From Laguncularia racemosa (lineage: Eukaryota; Streptophyta; Magnoliopsida; Myrtales; Combretaceae), in NCBI GenBank assembly GCA_037954665.1, contig JBBMOL010000071.1, forward strand, positions 3,591,441-3,655,440: a stretch of 64,000 nucleotides of DNA, in the 5' to 3' direction. A program made the translations under genes and the position numbers. The notes under the pieces are model-generated. The model did not search any database, was not told the origin of the DNA, and saw nothing but the letters and a program-made list of their open reading frames with translations. The first letter of the stretch is position 1. Each line of letters starts with the position of its first letter. Positions 39,701 through 50,089 of the stretch are shown here, one piece after another.

Positions 39701-40768
39701 AATGAAAGATTTTGTGACTAGAACTAAACATATCGTCATCGCATGCCTGCTAAACTGCAGTGCGAAGAACTTCCACCAGCAGCTTACTTAAAAACAAAAA
39801 TAAACAAAGCATACACATATGAAGTTATATGCTGTCATCCAACAGATTAACTATTCCGACTTACAATTTAGCAGAGTCTTCTATCCATCTGCATTATTGC
39901 CAAGGTTGCTGCATCAGTAAATTGGCGATATCGTCTCGCATTTTTGTGTCTCCTCCATTGATGATTTCTTACACTTTTCATTAATAACGTTTAAGGGACA
40001 GAGATTGCAAAACCCATTGAAATCAAGCTGATGGTTGTGGGGGTTTTTGTGCTGGTGAGTTATTAGTCGGAGGCGGATTCTAGGGCGGATTTTGAATGTG
40101 ATTATGGTATATATGGAAGATGAGGAGGATAGGCATAGTTTTTATCCATCTTTAGTTGCTCCGACCACAAGAGGAAGAGTAGAGACATATATATACTATG
40201 TCGTAAATATTCTTGCTATTATTTTATATATATTATAAGTACATATATATAGTAGGGTAACCATATTATGTAAATGATGTTATACAAACATACATATATT
40301 ATAGCGCGGTGGTAGGTGGCTTCAGCATCTCTTGTAAACAAAGGTCAATGCATTATTCTTTATTTATTATTATTATTTTTCAATGCTTTCATGTATCATT
40401 TTCACTTCTGAATTGGAACTCACAGATCTAAGCTTGAAATCTTCAGTAAAACCCGTGAACAAAGGTCAATTTGCCAATTTTGTTTTAGACACTGATATTT
40501 TCCCCGTTTTTCGAAATGAGGGAATAAGAGTAATAGTAGTGGAAGGTAGACACATTTAGCAATAGCTCTTCAACCCAAAAATGAAGCTCGACCATGGCAA
40601 AAACGAATAACCAGATTCCCAAACAATGGGAGGAAACAATTTTGGGCTCACTTTTTAGGTTTTGCTTGTGCAGATACTTATCATACCGTCTCTCTTTATT
40701 GGGAGGAGGGAGTTTAATATATAGGAAAATAGTTTTATATGCGAGTCTGATTTCTCTGTGCATGGGCC
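36701..40768. other. Intergenic DNA, nothing firmly recognised
   Basis: AT-rich. A short perfect palindrome caagagat-cat-atctcttg lies at 38886-38904. On the minus strand, 40180-40030 encodes a Pro/Tyr/Ser-rich run (YAYPPHLPYIP, then in another frame NPPPTNNSPAQKPPQ and a stop), perhaps the eroded end of a host gene. The other ORFs here look like chance ORFs. Confidence 0.4.
39548..39665 (+). repeat. Two tandem copies of a 59 bp unit
   Basis: atttaattaaagaagaaat... ending aataatttgagataag occurs at 39548-39606 and 39607-39665 with about three differences, indicating a recent tandem duplication. Confidence 0.92.
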
Positions 40769-41338
40769 TCTTTTGCAAAATGATATAAAGTTCTTTTTTT
40801 TTTCTTCTTCTTCTATATCTTTTATAATCTTAAAGATAATCTCGTAGCAATACCTCATATTATGATGATTTTCTTAACGGTGGAAGGAGAAGCCGAGAAG
40901 GTAGAAGTCAAGTTATAATGATGGTGGTTAATGATTGCAAAAAAACGAGAATGTAATATGATTTTTATTTTTTTGAAATGAAATCAATTTCCCACTTTCT
41001 ATGCATATTAACTTTTATCATAGACTCAAAGCCTTATAGTTATAACTTAAAAATATAAACATAATTTTCTAATGGAATGAATTGCGTTTGAATTCACCAT
41101 CCTTATAGTTGTAATCATAGTGTAATGAAAAAAAAAAAACCTATTTTCATGAACTATGAATGTTATTATTGTTTTTTTTCAAACAACACTTGCCCTAAAA
41201 GCTAAATTATTACTATATATGTATATATATATTTTACAAAATATATATACCATCTTAAGAAAGAGCAGCAAAACCCTATCAAGAGAACTGGAAGATGTTG
41301 AAGAGTTAATGGCACACTTTTATGTGGAATCAAAAAGG
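40769..41338 (+). repeat. Segmental direct repeat, copy 1
   Basis: From tcttttgcaaaatgatata to ggaatcaaaaagg this 570 bp segment recurs at 43582-44135 in the same orientation. It ends in an open frame SKTLSRELEDVEELMAHF of unknown origin, also present in copy 2 as KTLERELEDAEELMAHF. Immediately after this copy the sequence becomes gactacaaggaataag, resembling a CACTA terminus. Confidence 0.9.
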
Positions 41339-43581
41339 ACTACAAGGAATAAGATTTATTCCAAAAAGAAGATATGATTATAAAAATCCCAAAAAGTCGT
41401 TAGAAAAAGGTTCTTACAATGAGATATTTTGTTACTCATACTTGTTAAGAGAGCCACACTGTTTAAAATTATTGCAAGGAGATAGCTGCTACTAAAAGTC
41501 TTTTTCAACGAGCAAATCATTGCAAAAACTTCTTGCAAGTGGTATTTTGTTGCAAGAAGTGCCTTTTTATAGCAAGCACATCAATGCAAAAGATAGAACA
41601 TTTATTTATTTTTTAAATTATCTTATTATCGAGATTTTCATAATTTTAATATTTTTAAAATGAAAAATCATTTTTCAATATTCAAATTATGTTTGCCACA
41701 TCACAATTTCTTACAAGACATGGTAAATATAAATTATTTGCAAAGTGAAATTTTCAATAAGATTGCAAAGTTCATAAAATAATTCTAAAATTCAAAATAG
41801 CAAAAACGACTACATGACATTGATTCCAATAATCTATAAACAACAAAATGTGCACAAAAGAGAGGGAGAGACAAAACTACCTAGATGACATGAGATAAGA
41901 TTGAATTTGTAATAGTCCATCAACTATATGTAAAGAAAAAAAAAATCTATCTCAAATAACGCCTAAGCGGATGCTTAGCATGTGGCTTATATACCTCCTG
42001 GATTGGAGTAAATCACTTGTGGCTTATACAACCCCTCTTCCTCACTAATACTAATCTGTTATAACCTATACAACCCATCTCTTTTACTATTATTGGTTTG
42101 TTGTGATTAACTCATAATGTAAGGTGGTTGCATCATCCCTTGTCCACCAGGTGATCTCCCTTGCATTTGTGGTGGGAAAAACATTAGATAGAACTATCCT
42201 ACTGGTGGTTGCAATTGTCCTCTAGGGGACCCTCCATGCATGTATGATGCTGGCTGAGGGTGGCATCTACATCAATCGGTCTAGAGTAAATCAAATAATC
42301 AATTTGAAATTAACAATAAAAAAACCTATTAGATTTTCTTTTCAAATAATTTATCTAGATTTGAAGGAAGAAGACATACAAAAGGAGATAGGATATCACA
42401 TATGCTTTATGTTGTGATAATGGGATTCTAATTTACATTGTTACAATGAAATTGCTAACAACATCTCAAATAAAAGGAAGACTAGAACTGAAGGAGAAAA
42501 TCTAAATGCCAAAGGATGAAATACCAAAGAGTGAGCATCAAAGACAGAACACGCTAGCTAAAAAAATAAGGGAAAAGTCAAAGTACTGTATCTGTGAAGA
42601 AGGAAACAAATAGAGCTATTGGCATAGTGAAAAGAAGAAAACGGTGAGCTATAATTTTTTTTCACCTGCATTAGAAAGGTGCAAATTATGTTACTAAACA
42701 CCTACAGTAAGCTATTAGGAAGGTAAACATTTATCCCTACCTATAGCACGCAATCATGCAAATATTGATATTTTTATTTGTATAAGAGTAGAACCTGTAG
42801 TAGTTTTTTCTCCCTTATTTTCCTTGATGTTTTTTTTACCTTGGACTGTCTTTTACTTGGAGGGACTTCGAACGAGGATTGTGGCTTTTCCATGTTTTAA
42901 AAATGTTTAAGATCAAACGAATCCTCCAGGCTGATGTATGTGATATTATAGCCCGTATCTGATAAAAGATTCACCAAGAGTGAAAACTTGAATGAAGTAA
43001 CACCAGCTCATTTAACAGCTTTCAAATATAAACGTTATGAATTCCATAAATTAGGGACAATTCACTAGGTCTCCATGTCTTGAGAAATGAACTGTATGGA
43101 GCACTGCTACAGAGTTTCGGCTTTCATCAATCTTTTGTAAACTTTCCTCTTCTTTTTCTTTCTTGTTAATTAAATAAAGCCACGAGAATATAAAGACAAA
43201 AAAAAAAAAAAAAAGAGGAGTTTCAGATTTATGCACTTTAGTATTCAATCTTTGCATTTCCTTTTCCATTTTAGTGTTTGAAATTTGCTAAAAAGATCTT
43301 ATGCTATTGTCTCTCTCAATACATTGATTATGCAGAGTTGTTCTCTACTTATGTGGTAGCTAACATGACAGTTGTTCAGATCTTCATATCATCACTATTT
43401 AACACCATCATCACAAACGCTGATTCGTATTAGGCTCAGATATTGGGTGAATAAAGTGAAGAAACAAAAAGGTTATAAATATAGAAAGGATTTTGTTAAC
43501 TAATGTCCTCATACATTAGCTAAGAATTTATAAAAAGAAATTTCAGTATTTTGTGGGTCCTGGGGTTGTGGAAAATGCACG
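41339..43581. other. Sequence between the segmental repeats
   Basis: The left end (actacaaggaataag) and several ttgcaagaagt/acttcttgcaa motifs at 41475-41560 look like the subterminal repeats of a CACTA-type element, but no right terminus is clear. At 42290-42105 the minus strand has a Gly/Pro/Gln-rich frame (QPASYMHGGSPRGQLQPP, FFPPQMQGRSPGGQGMM) broken by stops, perhaps an eroded exon of an RNA-associated protein; the family is not recognised. The rest shows nothing. Confidence 0.4.
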
Positions 43582-44135
43582 TCTTTTGCAAAATGATATA
43601 CAGATTTTTTTTTTTTTTCAAATTTTCTATATCTTTTATAATGTTAAAGATAATCTCGTAGCAATACATCATATTATGATAATTTTCTTAACGGTGGAAG
43701 GAGAAGCCGAGAAGGTGGAAGCTAAGGTATAATGATGGTGGTTAATGATTGCAAAAAAATGAGAATTTTTTTAAATGAAATCAATTTCCCATTTTCTACG
43801 GGTATTAACTATTATCACGGACTTAAGGCCTTATAATTATAACTTAATGGTATAAACATAATTTTTTAATGAGATGGATTGTATTTGAATTCACCATTCT
43901 TATAGTTATAATAATAGTGTAATGAAAAAAAAAAAAAACCTATTATCACGAAGTATGAATATTATTATTGTTTTTTCCAACAACACTTACTGCTAAAAGC
44001 TAGATTATTACTATATATGTTTTTTTCTTTTCACAAAATATATATACCGTCTTTAAGAAAGAGCAGCAAAACCCTAGAAAGAGAACTAGAAGATGCTGAA
44101 GAGTTAATGGCGCACTTCTCTATGGAATTAAAAAG
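43582..44135 (+). repeat. Segmental direct repeat, copy 2
   Basis: Homologous to 40769-41338 over its whole length with scattered substitutions and length changes in poly(T)/poly(A) tracts. It continues past the homology with ctacatcagtctggaag and lies just left of the CACTA element. Confidence 0.9.
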
Positions 44136-44339
44136 CCTACATCAGTCTGGAAGTATTTTAAGGTTTTTTTTTCAGTTTTACTTCTCCAAACACTAAAACG
44201 GAATTTTGCTCATCCGACGGTTTATATGAGATAAAAAAGAGACTGTCGTATTAAGGTAGTCGAAGAGATTTTTTATTCGTTGGATTAAAGTTACATCGAT
44301 GGGGAGAATTTATCGGATAGAGTGTGAAATAATGGCACC

Positions 44340-45776
44340 CATTTACTATGCAGAAACTCTCCTCTATTTCCATTGACAAAACAGAGAAAGAGGAACGACT
44401 GTGAATAGCTTCTCTTTTTTTCCACTAGAAAACGCCATCACCGCCTCTCCATCTCCACTGTCAACGACTGCTTATTTCAGGTAATTGCTTCTTCTTCTTG
44501 TTGTCCTTTTCTTCGTCTTCCTTTTTTTTCCAAATCAATTGGACTTTGCTCATTTTAGGGTTTTAGATTTTGACCACACCCATTTTGTTCCATGAACTAT
44601 GACGAATTAGTATGAAATTCTTTTTATAAATTATGGGTTCAAGTAGGGAATAAGAGCTTTAGCATAAAGAAATCTTTGTCGTGGGACTATTAGTTTGCTC
44701 TTGGTAGCTGTAGGATTGAATCTTTGAGTTTTTTTTTTCTACGCTACTTACCCCTAATGCAGTTGTGCCGCTGCCACCATTCCTAGATCGACCGATGACT
44801 CACCTGCACAGGTACCTATGTAGTGTAGTGTCCGTTGGGGTAGGTGGTGGACTCTTTCATTAGGGAAGGGAAAAAGGGGCCTAAGTACGACAGATGCCGT
44901 ACACTTGCTTAACTGTTGATACTCCAATAGACATCTAAAATATCCTTAAACAATGACTTGAAGATATTCATAATCACGAAAGTAACAACTGCAGTTGCAG
45001 GCTTAGACATTTTTCTTTGCTAATGAAAAAATTCACCATCGTTGGCACACAGAGGATTTTTATTAGCGGAGATGCAGCAACAAAGTACTCAATTGAATGA
45101 ACGTATAGTGAAGATTGAGAATTGTGTATTTGCAATTCGAGACATGATGCAAAAATGGCAAGGAAAACAAACCAATCTCTCCCATAAGCAGATTTTGAGT
45201 GTAAATAACATATTTTATTAAACCTATTCAGGATTTTTTGCTAGTTGATGTGAGGGAATCAATGACGATCATGGGAAATGGGAAAATAGTTAGTTAGCTG
45301 TGTTATAGCGCTATCCATTGACAAAACATCTTGAAGTAGTTCAATTTTGTAGTGTTTTTTTTTTTTTTTGGCTAAACTAGTTTTGTAGTTAATTATCTTT
45401 TGAAAGTCTTAAATTTGATACTCTGTCTTGATTTTTGTTGTTGTCATGTTTTAATGACCTTAAATCTACCTTAATAATTTAGGATACATGTAACTAATAT
45501 TGTTAAAAATGATCTTCCTTATTCATATGGAGACTTTCTAGTTTAGATAATACTAAATCACTCTTAATAGTCACCTCTTACCTTTTCTGTTATGGTAGCT
45601 TACTCCACAATATTCTTATTTGCCTTTTTTGATGGGTAGATAGTCTTGTGAGTCTTACTAGGACTTACTTGAGGTTATTCTTGCATTATTTTATAATTTG
45701 GTTGAGTGTTCTGGTCTTGCTTTTGGCATAACCAATTTTTGGTACCTTAGCATTGTGCATTCTTATAATTTTTCAG
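44340..45776 (+). other. Left arm of the CACTA element
   Basis: At 44400-44480 there is a CT-rich leader-like exon ending tttcag|gtaatt. At 45072-45221 a 49-codon ORF (starts MQQQSTQLNERIVKIENC) is hydrophilic and coiled-coil-like, of unknown family. The remainder is T-rich and looks like intron sequence leading to the DUF616 exon acceptor at 45776. Confidence 0.4.
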
Positions 45777-45799
45777 GTTCTTATGGAGGAAAAATGTTA

Positions 45800-46369
45800 T
45801 GATGCGGGCATCGTAGCTGACACGGGTTGATCGGGCGTGTCTCTTACAAGGCACGGTCGTGTAATGTGTCTGAAAGCTTCCAGACACATACATGGCCTCA
45901 TGCACGACCAAAAGGCACGGTCATGTGTTGTGTCAGGAAAATCCACAGAAACTTACACGACCTTATACATGGCCAGAAGGTACGGCCGTGTGTTGTATCA
46001 GGAGTACCCACAGAAGCTTATACGGCCAGAAGACACGGCCGTGTGTTGTATCAAGAGTGTCCATAGAAGTCTATATGGCCTGATACACGGCCGTGTATAA
46101 TCCAGACGACGGACGTGCATATGTATATTTATTCCTACGTGTACATATTTATTTCCTTGTTAATTATTTTCCAAATAGCCTTTGGGCCATTCTAGGGTTA
46201 GCTTTTGATTCTTTTATTAATATAAACTTTTAGAGAAGATTGTTCTCTACTTCCTCGATTGTGCGCAGTCGAGATTTTTAAGGAATAAACTTAGAACTAT
46301 TGTTTGTTTATTCGTGAGGTCCAATCTTAGAATTGGTCTTGTGTTGTTTACGCTTTCCGCGCTGCGTCA
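45800..46369 (+). repeat. 5' LTR of the 3.1 kb gypsy element
   Basis: 570 bp, starting TG and ending CA. U3 carries repeated cacggcc/ggccgtgt motifs. Relative to the 3' LTR it lacks the segment with the TATA-like actataaatag (the sequence goes directly from aattattttcc to aaatagcctttggg), so promoter function from this LTR is doubtful. Confidence 0.92.
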
Positions 46370-46371
46370 GT

Positions 46372-46383
46372 TGGTATCAGAGC
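46372..46383 (+). other. Primer binding site (tRNA-iMet)
   Basis: tggtatcagagc begins two bases after the LTR end, the standard plant iMet PBS. Confidence 0.93.
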
Positions 46384-46402
46384 AAGGCAATTTCCTGCGG
46401 AG

Positions 46403-48223
46403 ATGTCGGCTAACGTCGTTGTTGATGGCGGTTGCGTTCTCGACCTAGATCGGGATGCGGAAGTCCAAGGAGTCAATCAATGGGCTCCAAGGATGGTGGT
46501 CGAAGCCATGGAACAGAGACTTGGGCACGTAGAACAGCGTTTGGAAGACCTGATTATGCATTTCGACGCCATGGTGATGGGCCACAACGGAAACAGGGAT
46601 GTTGTTGGAAATCGACCAGGAGTAGCAGTCGCTCGTGGCGGTCCTATCAATCAACCTGTAGCCGCGAATCAGTGGAATCAAAGGCTAGACGAGAGTTCCT
46701 CCGAGGAAGAGGGTGAATTCCTGTAGAGGAGGGGACAACCACCGAGGAGAGGCGGTGTTGGTGGTGGCAAATATCGCGGGGTCGATGACCGGATTGATCA
46801 GGAGTATGGTGGCAGGTATCGAAGAAACCACCAGGGATACGATCATATAGATGGCGGTGATTTCCATCTCAAGGTAGATATTCCATCCTTTAATGGTAAT
46901 CTCAATATAGAAGATTTCCTGGATTGGCTTGCAAAAGTCGATAGATTTTTCGACTCTATGGAGGTACCCGAGGATAGGAGAGTACGACTGGTTGCTTGTA
47001 GGCTGAAAGGAGGGGCATCTGCATGGTGGGATTGGCTGCAGAACTGGAGGCAGAGAGAGGGAAAGCAACCTATAAGGACATGGTACCGCATGAAGAATCT
47101 GTTGCAGAGGGATTTTCTACCACCTGACTATGAGTAGATCCTCTTCCAGCAGTACCAACGATGTTGTCAGGGACAAAGGATAGTGCATGAATACACCGCC
47201 GAGTTTATGAGGTTGGCGGAGAGGAATGATCTGAGGGAGACCGAGGGTCAGTAGGTAACGCGATTTGTGGACGGATTGAAGCCCCAGATTAGGGATAAAA
47301 TCGGGGTGACGGTGTTCAGAATTGTCAATGAGGCAAATAATTTGGCCCTTAGAGCTGAGATGATGATTCAGGAGCAGAGTGCGAGGCTTGGTGGGGGCAA
47401 AAGGAACTATGTGTATGATAGTATTGGCAGTGGTAGCCGGGTGATTAGTGAGAGGGTTAGAGGACTAGCCGAGAAACCAGCTGGGAGTACGGAGAAGAAA
47501 GAAGACAAGGTTGAGGGAAAGAAGCCTCTTGAGAGCAAAGAAACCGCAAAGCAAAGTAATCCGTATGCTAAACCGATTTTGGGGAAGTGCTATAGGTGTA
47601 ATCAACTGGGGCACAGATCCAACGAATGCCCAAATCGACGGACTATAAACATTGTCGAAAGGAAGGAAGAGGAGGAAGTGTGTTGTGAACCGGATGGTGA
47701 GGATGAATATTATGATGAGGCTGATGATGGAGTGGAACCGAGCTATGTGATCAGAAGGATGATGCTAGCACAAAAACAGGAGGGTAGTTCGCAACGACAC
47801 CAGCTGTTCCGCACTAGGTGCACAATTGGTGGGAGAGTGTTCGACCTGATTGTTGACAGTGGGAGTTGTGAAAACATAATCGGGAGAGAGGTTGTGAAAC
47901 GACTCCAGCTGCCGGTAGAGAAACATCCGAACCCCTACACCATAGGGTGGATTAAGGTGGCGGAACAATACCAAACTGTGGCATCTGAAGTGAAAGAGAA
48001 GATCGAGAGGGTTAATGAGAAGTATAAGAAAGCCGCAGACAAGCATCTGAAGAAGAAACTGTTTGAAGTGGGAGATCAAGTGATGGTGTTCTTAAGGAAG
48101 GAACGCTTTCCTGTGGGCACTTATAGCAAATGGCAACCAAAGAAGTATGGTCCTTACAAGATTGTCGCCAAGATAAATGATAATGCCTATGTAGTCGGGC
48201 TTCCTAAAAGCATGAAGATATAA
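46403..48223 (+). pseudogene. gag-protease fused to integrase C-terminus (deletion derivative)
   Basis: One frame carries the whole product. It starts at ATG 46403 and is interrupted by TAG at 46724, 47135 and 47252, then is open from 47255 to TAA 48221; homology continues past that stop (FNIADLSLFYSDD). Order: acidic N-terminus, gag core (VDIPSFNGNLNIEDFLDWL, then CRLKGGASAWWDWLQ), CCHC knuckle CYRCNQLGHRSNEC at about 47590-47631, protease with the active-site DSG (LIVDSGSCENIIGREVV) and PNPYTIGWIK. Directly after that the frame jumps to VAEQYQTVASEVKEKIE, VGDQVMVFLRKE and YGPYKIVAKINDNAYVV, the GPY/F-like tail after the integrase core. Comparison with the element at 61271 shows the lost DNA is the rest of protease, RT, RNase H and most of integrase. 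Confidence 0.9.
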
Positions 48224-48324
48224 AAAACCTTCAATATAGCTGACTTATCTCTATTCTACTCGGATGACGACCCTCTATATCCGGAAGAAAACTCGGGGTC
48301 GAGTTCTTCATTAGTGGGAGAGAA

Positions 48325-48904
48325 TGATGCGGGTATCGTAGCTGACACAGGTTGATCGGGCGTATCTCTTACAAGGCATGATCGTGTAATGTGTCTGGAA
48401 GCTTCCAGACACATACACAGCCTCATGCACAGCCGTGTGTTGTGTCAGGAAAATCCATAGAAACTTACACGGCCTTATACACGGCCAGAAGGCACGACCA
48501 GAACGCACGGCCGTGTGTTGTATCAGGAGTACCCATAGAAGCCTACACGGCCAGAAGGCACGGCCGTATGTTGTATCAGGAGTGTCCACAAAAGCCTATA
48601 CGGCCTGATACACAGTCGTGTATAATCTAGACGACGGATGTGTGTATGTATATTTATTCCCACGTGTACATATTTATTTCCTTGTTAATTATTTCCCTAA
48701 GGACTATAAATAGCCTTTGGGCTATTCTAGGGTTAGCTTTTGATTCTTTTGTCGATATACACTTTTAGAGAAGATTGTTCTCTGCTTCCTCGATTGTGCG
48801 CAGTCAAGATTTTTAGGGAATAAACTCAAAACTATTCTTTGTTTATTTGTGAGGTCCAATCCTAGAATTGGTCTCGTATTGTTTACGCTTTTCGCGCTGC
48901 GTCA
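48325..48904 (+). repeat. 3' LTR of the 3.1 kb gypsy element
   Basis: 580 bp, mate of 45800-46369 with scattered substitutions and small indels. It retains TATAAATA at about 48705-48712 and the CGGCCGTGT-type repeat array. Confidence 0.92.
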
Positions 48905-49295
48905 TGTTACCTTTGCTCTCTTCCAACATTACAGACAATTTGATGTTTTTGTGGAAGTTAGAGTAAATAAGGCTATTGGCAAGTATGATAATGCATCTAT
49001 AGATTTCCAAGTTGAGTTTTACAAAAAGGAGGGTTTGACTCCATATTCTAAAGCCAAGCTACCTATTACTAGTGGTAAGTGCAAATTTAGATTTTTCTTT
49101 TTTTCTTCCTTTTTTACCATATTTATTTTGCTTGTCATCTCATATGCTCTCTTATTAACCTCTTTATTGTGTGTCTTTTCTGCAGATGTTCCTAAAGGAT
49201 GTGTAATTATAAGAGAGCATGTTCTTGTTTCCAATCTCTTCACTTGTCTTTGGTTCAATGAAGTGGATCACATTGTATTATGGTATAAAACATAA

Positions 49296-50089
49296 GCAAA
49301 ACTAATTTCAAGTTTGAAACCATAAGAAGTTACTAATTTAGTTTTTTGTGGTATAAAGACCAGTAACACAAAGCAAAACTCTTGAAGAAACTAACAAGTT
49401 TCACAGTAATTACTAAAACCGGTGCATTGTATAAGCATTATTGAATTCAAGCATAGCATCCAACCCTAAAACAAATTATCTTGTGCTACTTGTTTTTTTT
49501 ATCCCAAATGGAGAAGATGGGGAAAAAAAGACCCTATTTTGTTTATGAAATGACAAATTTCAATGAAACCAAAATTAATATTAGATAGAAATTAAAGAAA
49601 TGAACCAATCTTAAATGTTGTCAATCATTTCATTCATCTAAACTACTTAGGTTTGTTTTACGATTCATCGGTGTGTTTATTTCACCAAAAACATTTGGCA
49701 TTTGTTGTAATATACTCTTGTCATTCAACCAATCAAATTCCTCTTTTTTAAAAAAATTTGGAAATTGTTCTCCATAGCCCTAGCAAACTTATTAAATGCC
49801 ATTTCATGTAATTTTAAAAGAGTAAACGTATTTGCTGGATTATTATTAAGAGAATATATGTAAAGTTCAAATAATACTCAAATTTTATTATTGAATTGTG
49901 GTCAATTTGCATACTAGTGGGAATTTGGTTATAAAGGCTAATTACTTATTAATTTGCTTGTAGTTTGTGGAAGACATAAGGTTAATTTGACAACTATAGA
50001 AGTTGGTAAATTTTAATTAATTGAATGAATTCAACTATTAACAAGATGTCTGATGGAAGCTAAATTTGAACATCTAATCACCATTCACA
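49296..50089 (+). other. CACTA interior between the DUF616 fragment and TNP2
   Basis: AT-rich with no recognised ORF; perhaps promoter and leader of the TNP2-like gene, or intron of the captured gene. Confidence 0.35.

Larger units (their letters stand above)
45800..48904 (+). mobile_element. Complete non-autonomous Ty3/gypsy element (3.1 kb)
   Basis: LTRs at 45800-46369 and 48325-48904 begin tgatgcggg and end gctgcgtca. The target duplication TGTTA lies at 45795-45799 and 48905-48909. PBS for tRNA-iMet is at 46372-46383. A purine-rich agtgggagagaa precedes the 3' LTR. The interior of about 1.95 kb encodes gag, a protease start and the last part of integrase only; RT and RNase H are deleted. 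It sits in the DUF616 exon of the CACTA element. Confidence 0.93.
45777..49295 (+). pseudogene. Captured DUF616 (TOD1/MUCI70-type) gene fragment, split by a gypsy insertion
   Basis: Acceptor tttttcag at 45776 opens an exon (45777-45799) that resumes at 48910 after the gypsy element and one TGTTA copy, running to a donor at 49074 (gtaagt). Intron 49075-49185 ends tgcag, and exon 49186-49295 follows. Exon 1 begins FLWRKNVTFALFQHYRQFDV and contains GKYDNASIDFQVEFYKKEG and LTPYSKAKLPITS; exon 2 gives VPKGCVIIREHVLVSN and CLWFNEVD, after which homology ends and a stop follows. These are conserved blocks of PF04765 (DUF616), the plant glycosyltransferase-like TOD1/MUCI70 family involved in pectin or mucilage synthesis. 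Only about 90 codons of a much longer protein remain. A retained intron shows capture as DNA, not through mRNA. Confidence 0.8.

Noticed and set aside
45827..46100. Several overlapping ORFs with repeated short peptides
   Set aside because: They arise from the CGGCCGTG repeat array in the gypsy LTR and appear in several frames.
46445..47091. Minus-strand ORFs across gag of the 3.1 kb gypsy element
   Set aside because: Shadows of the gag frame, which carries the CCHC knuckle and protease motif on the plus strand.
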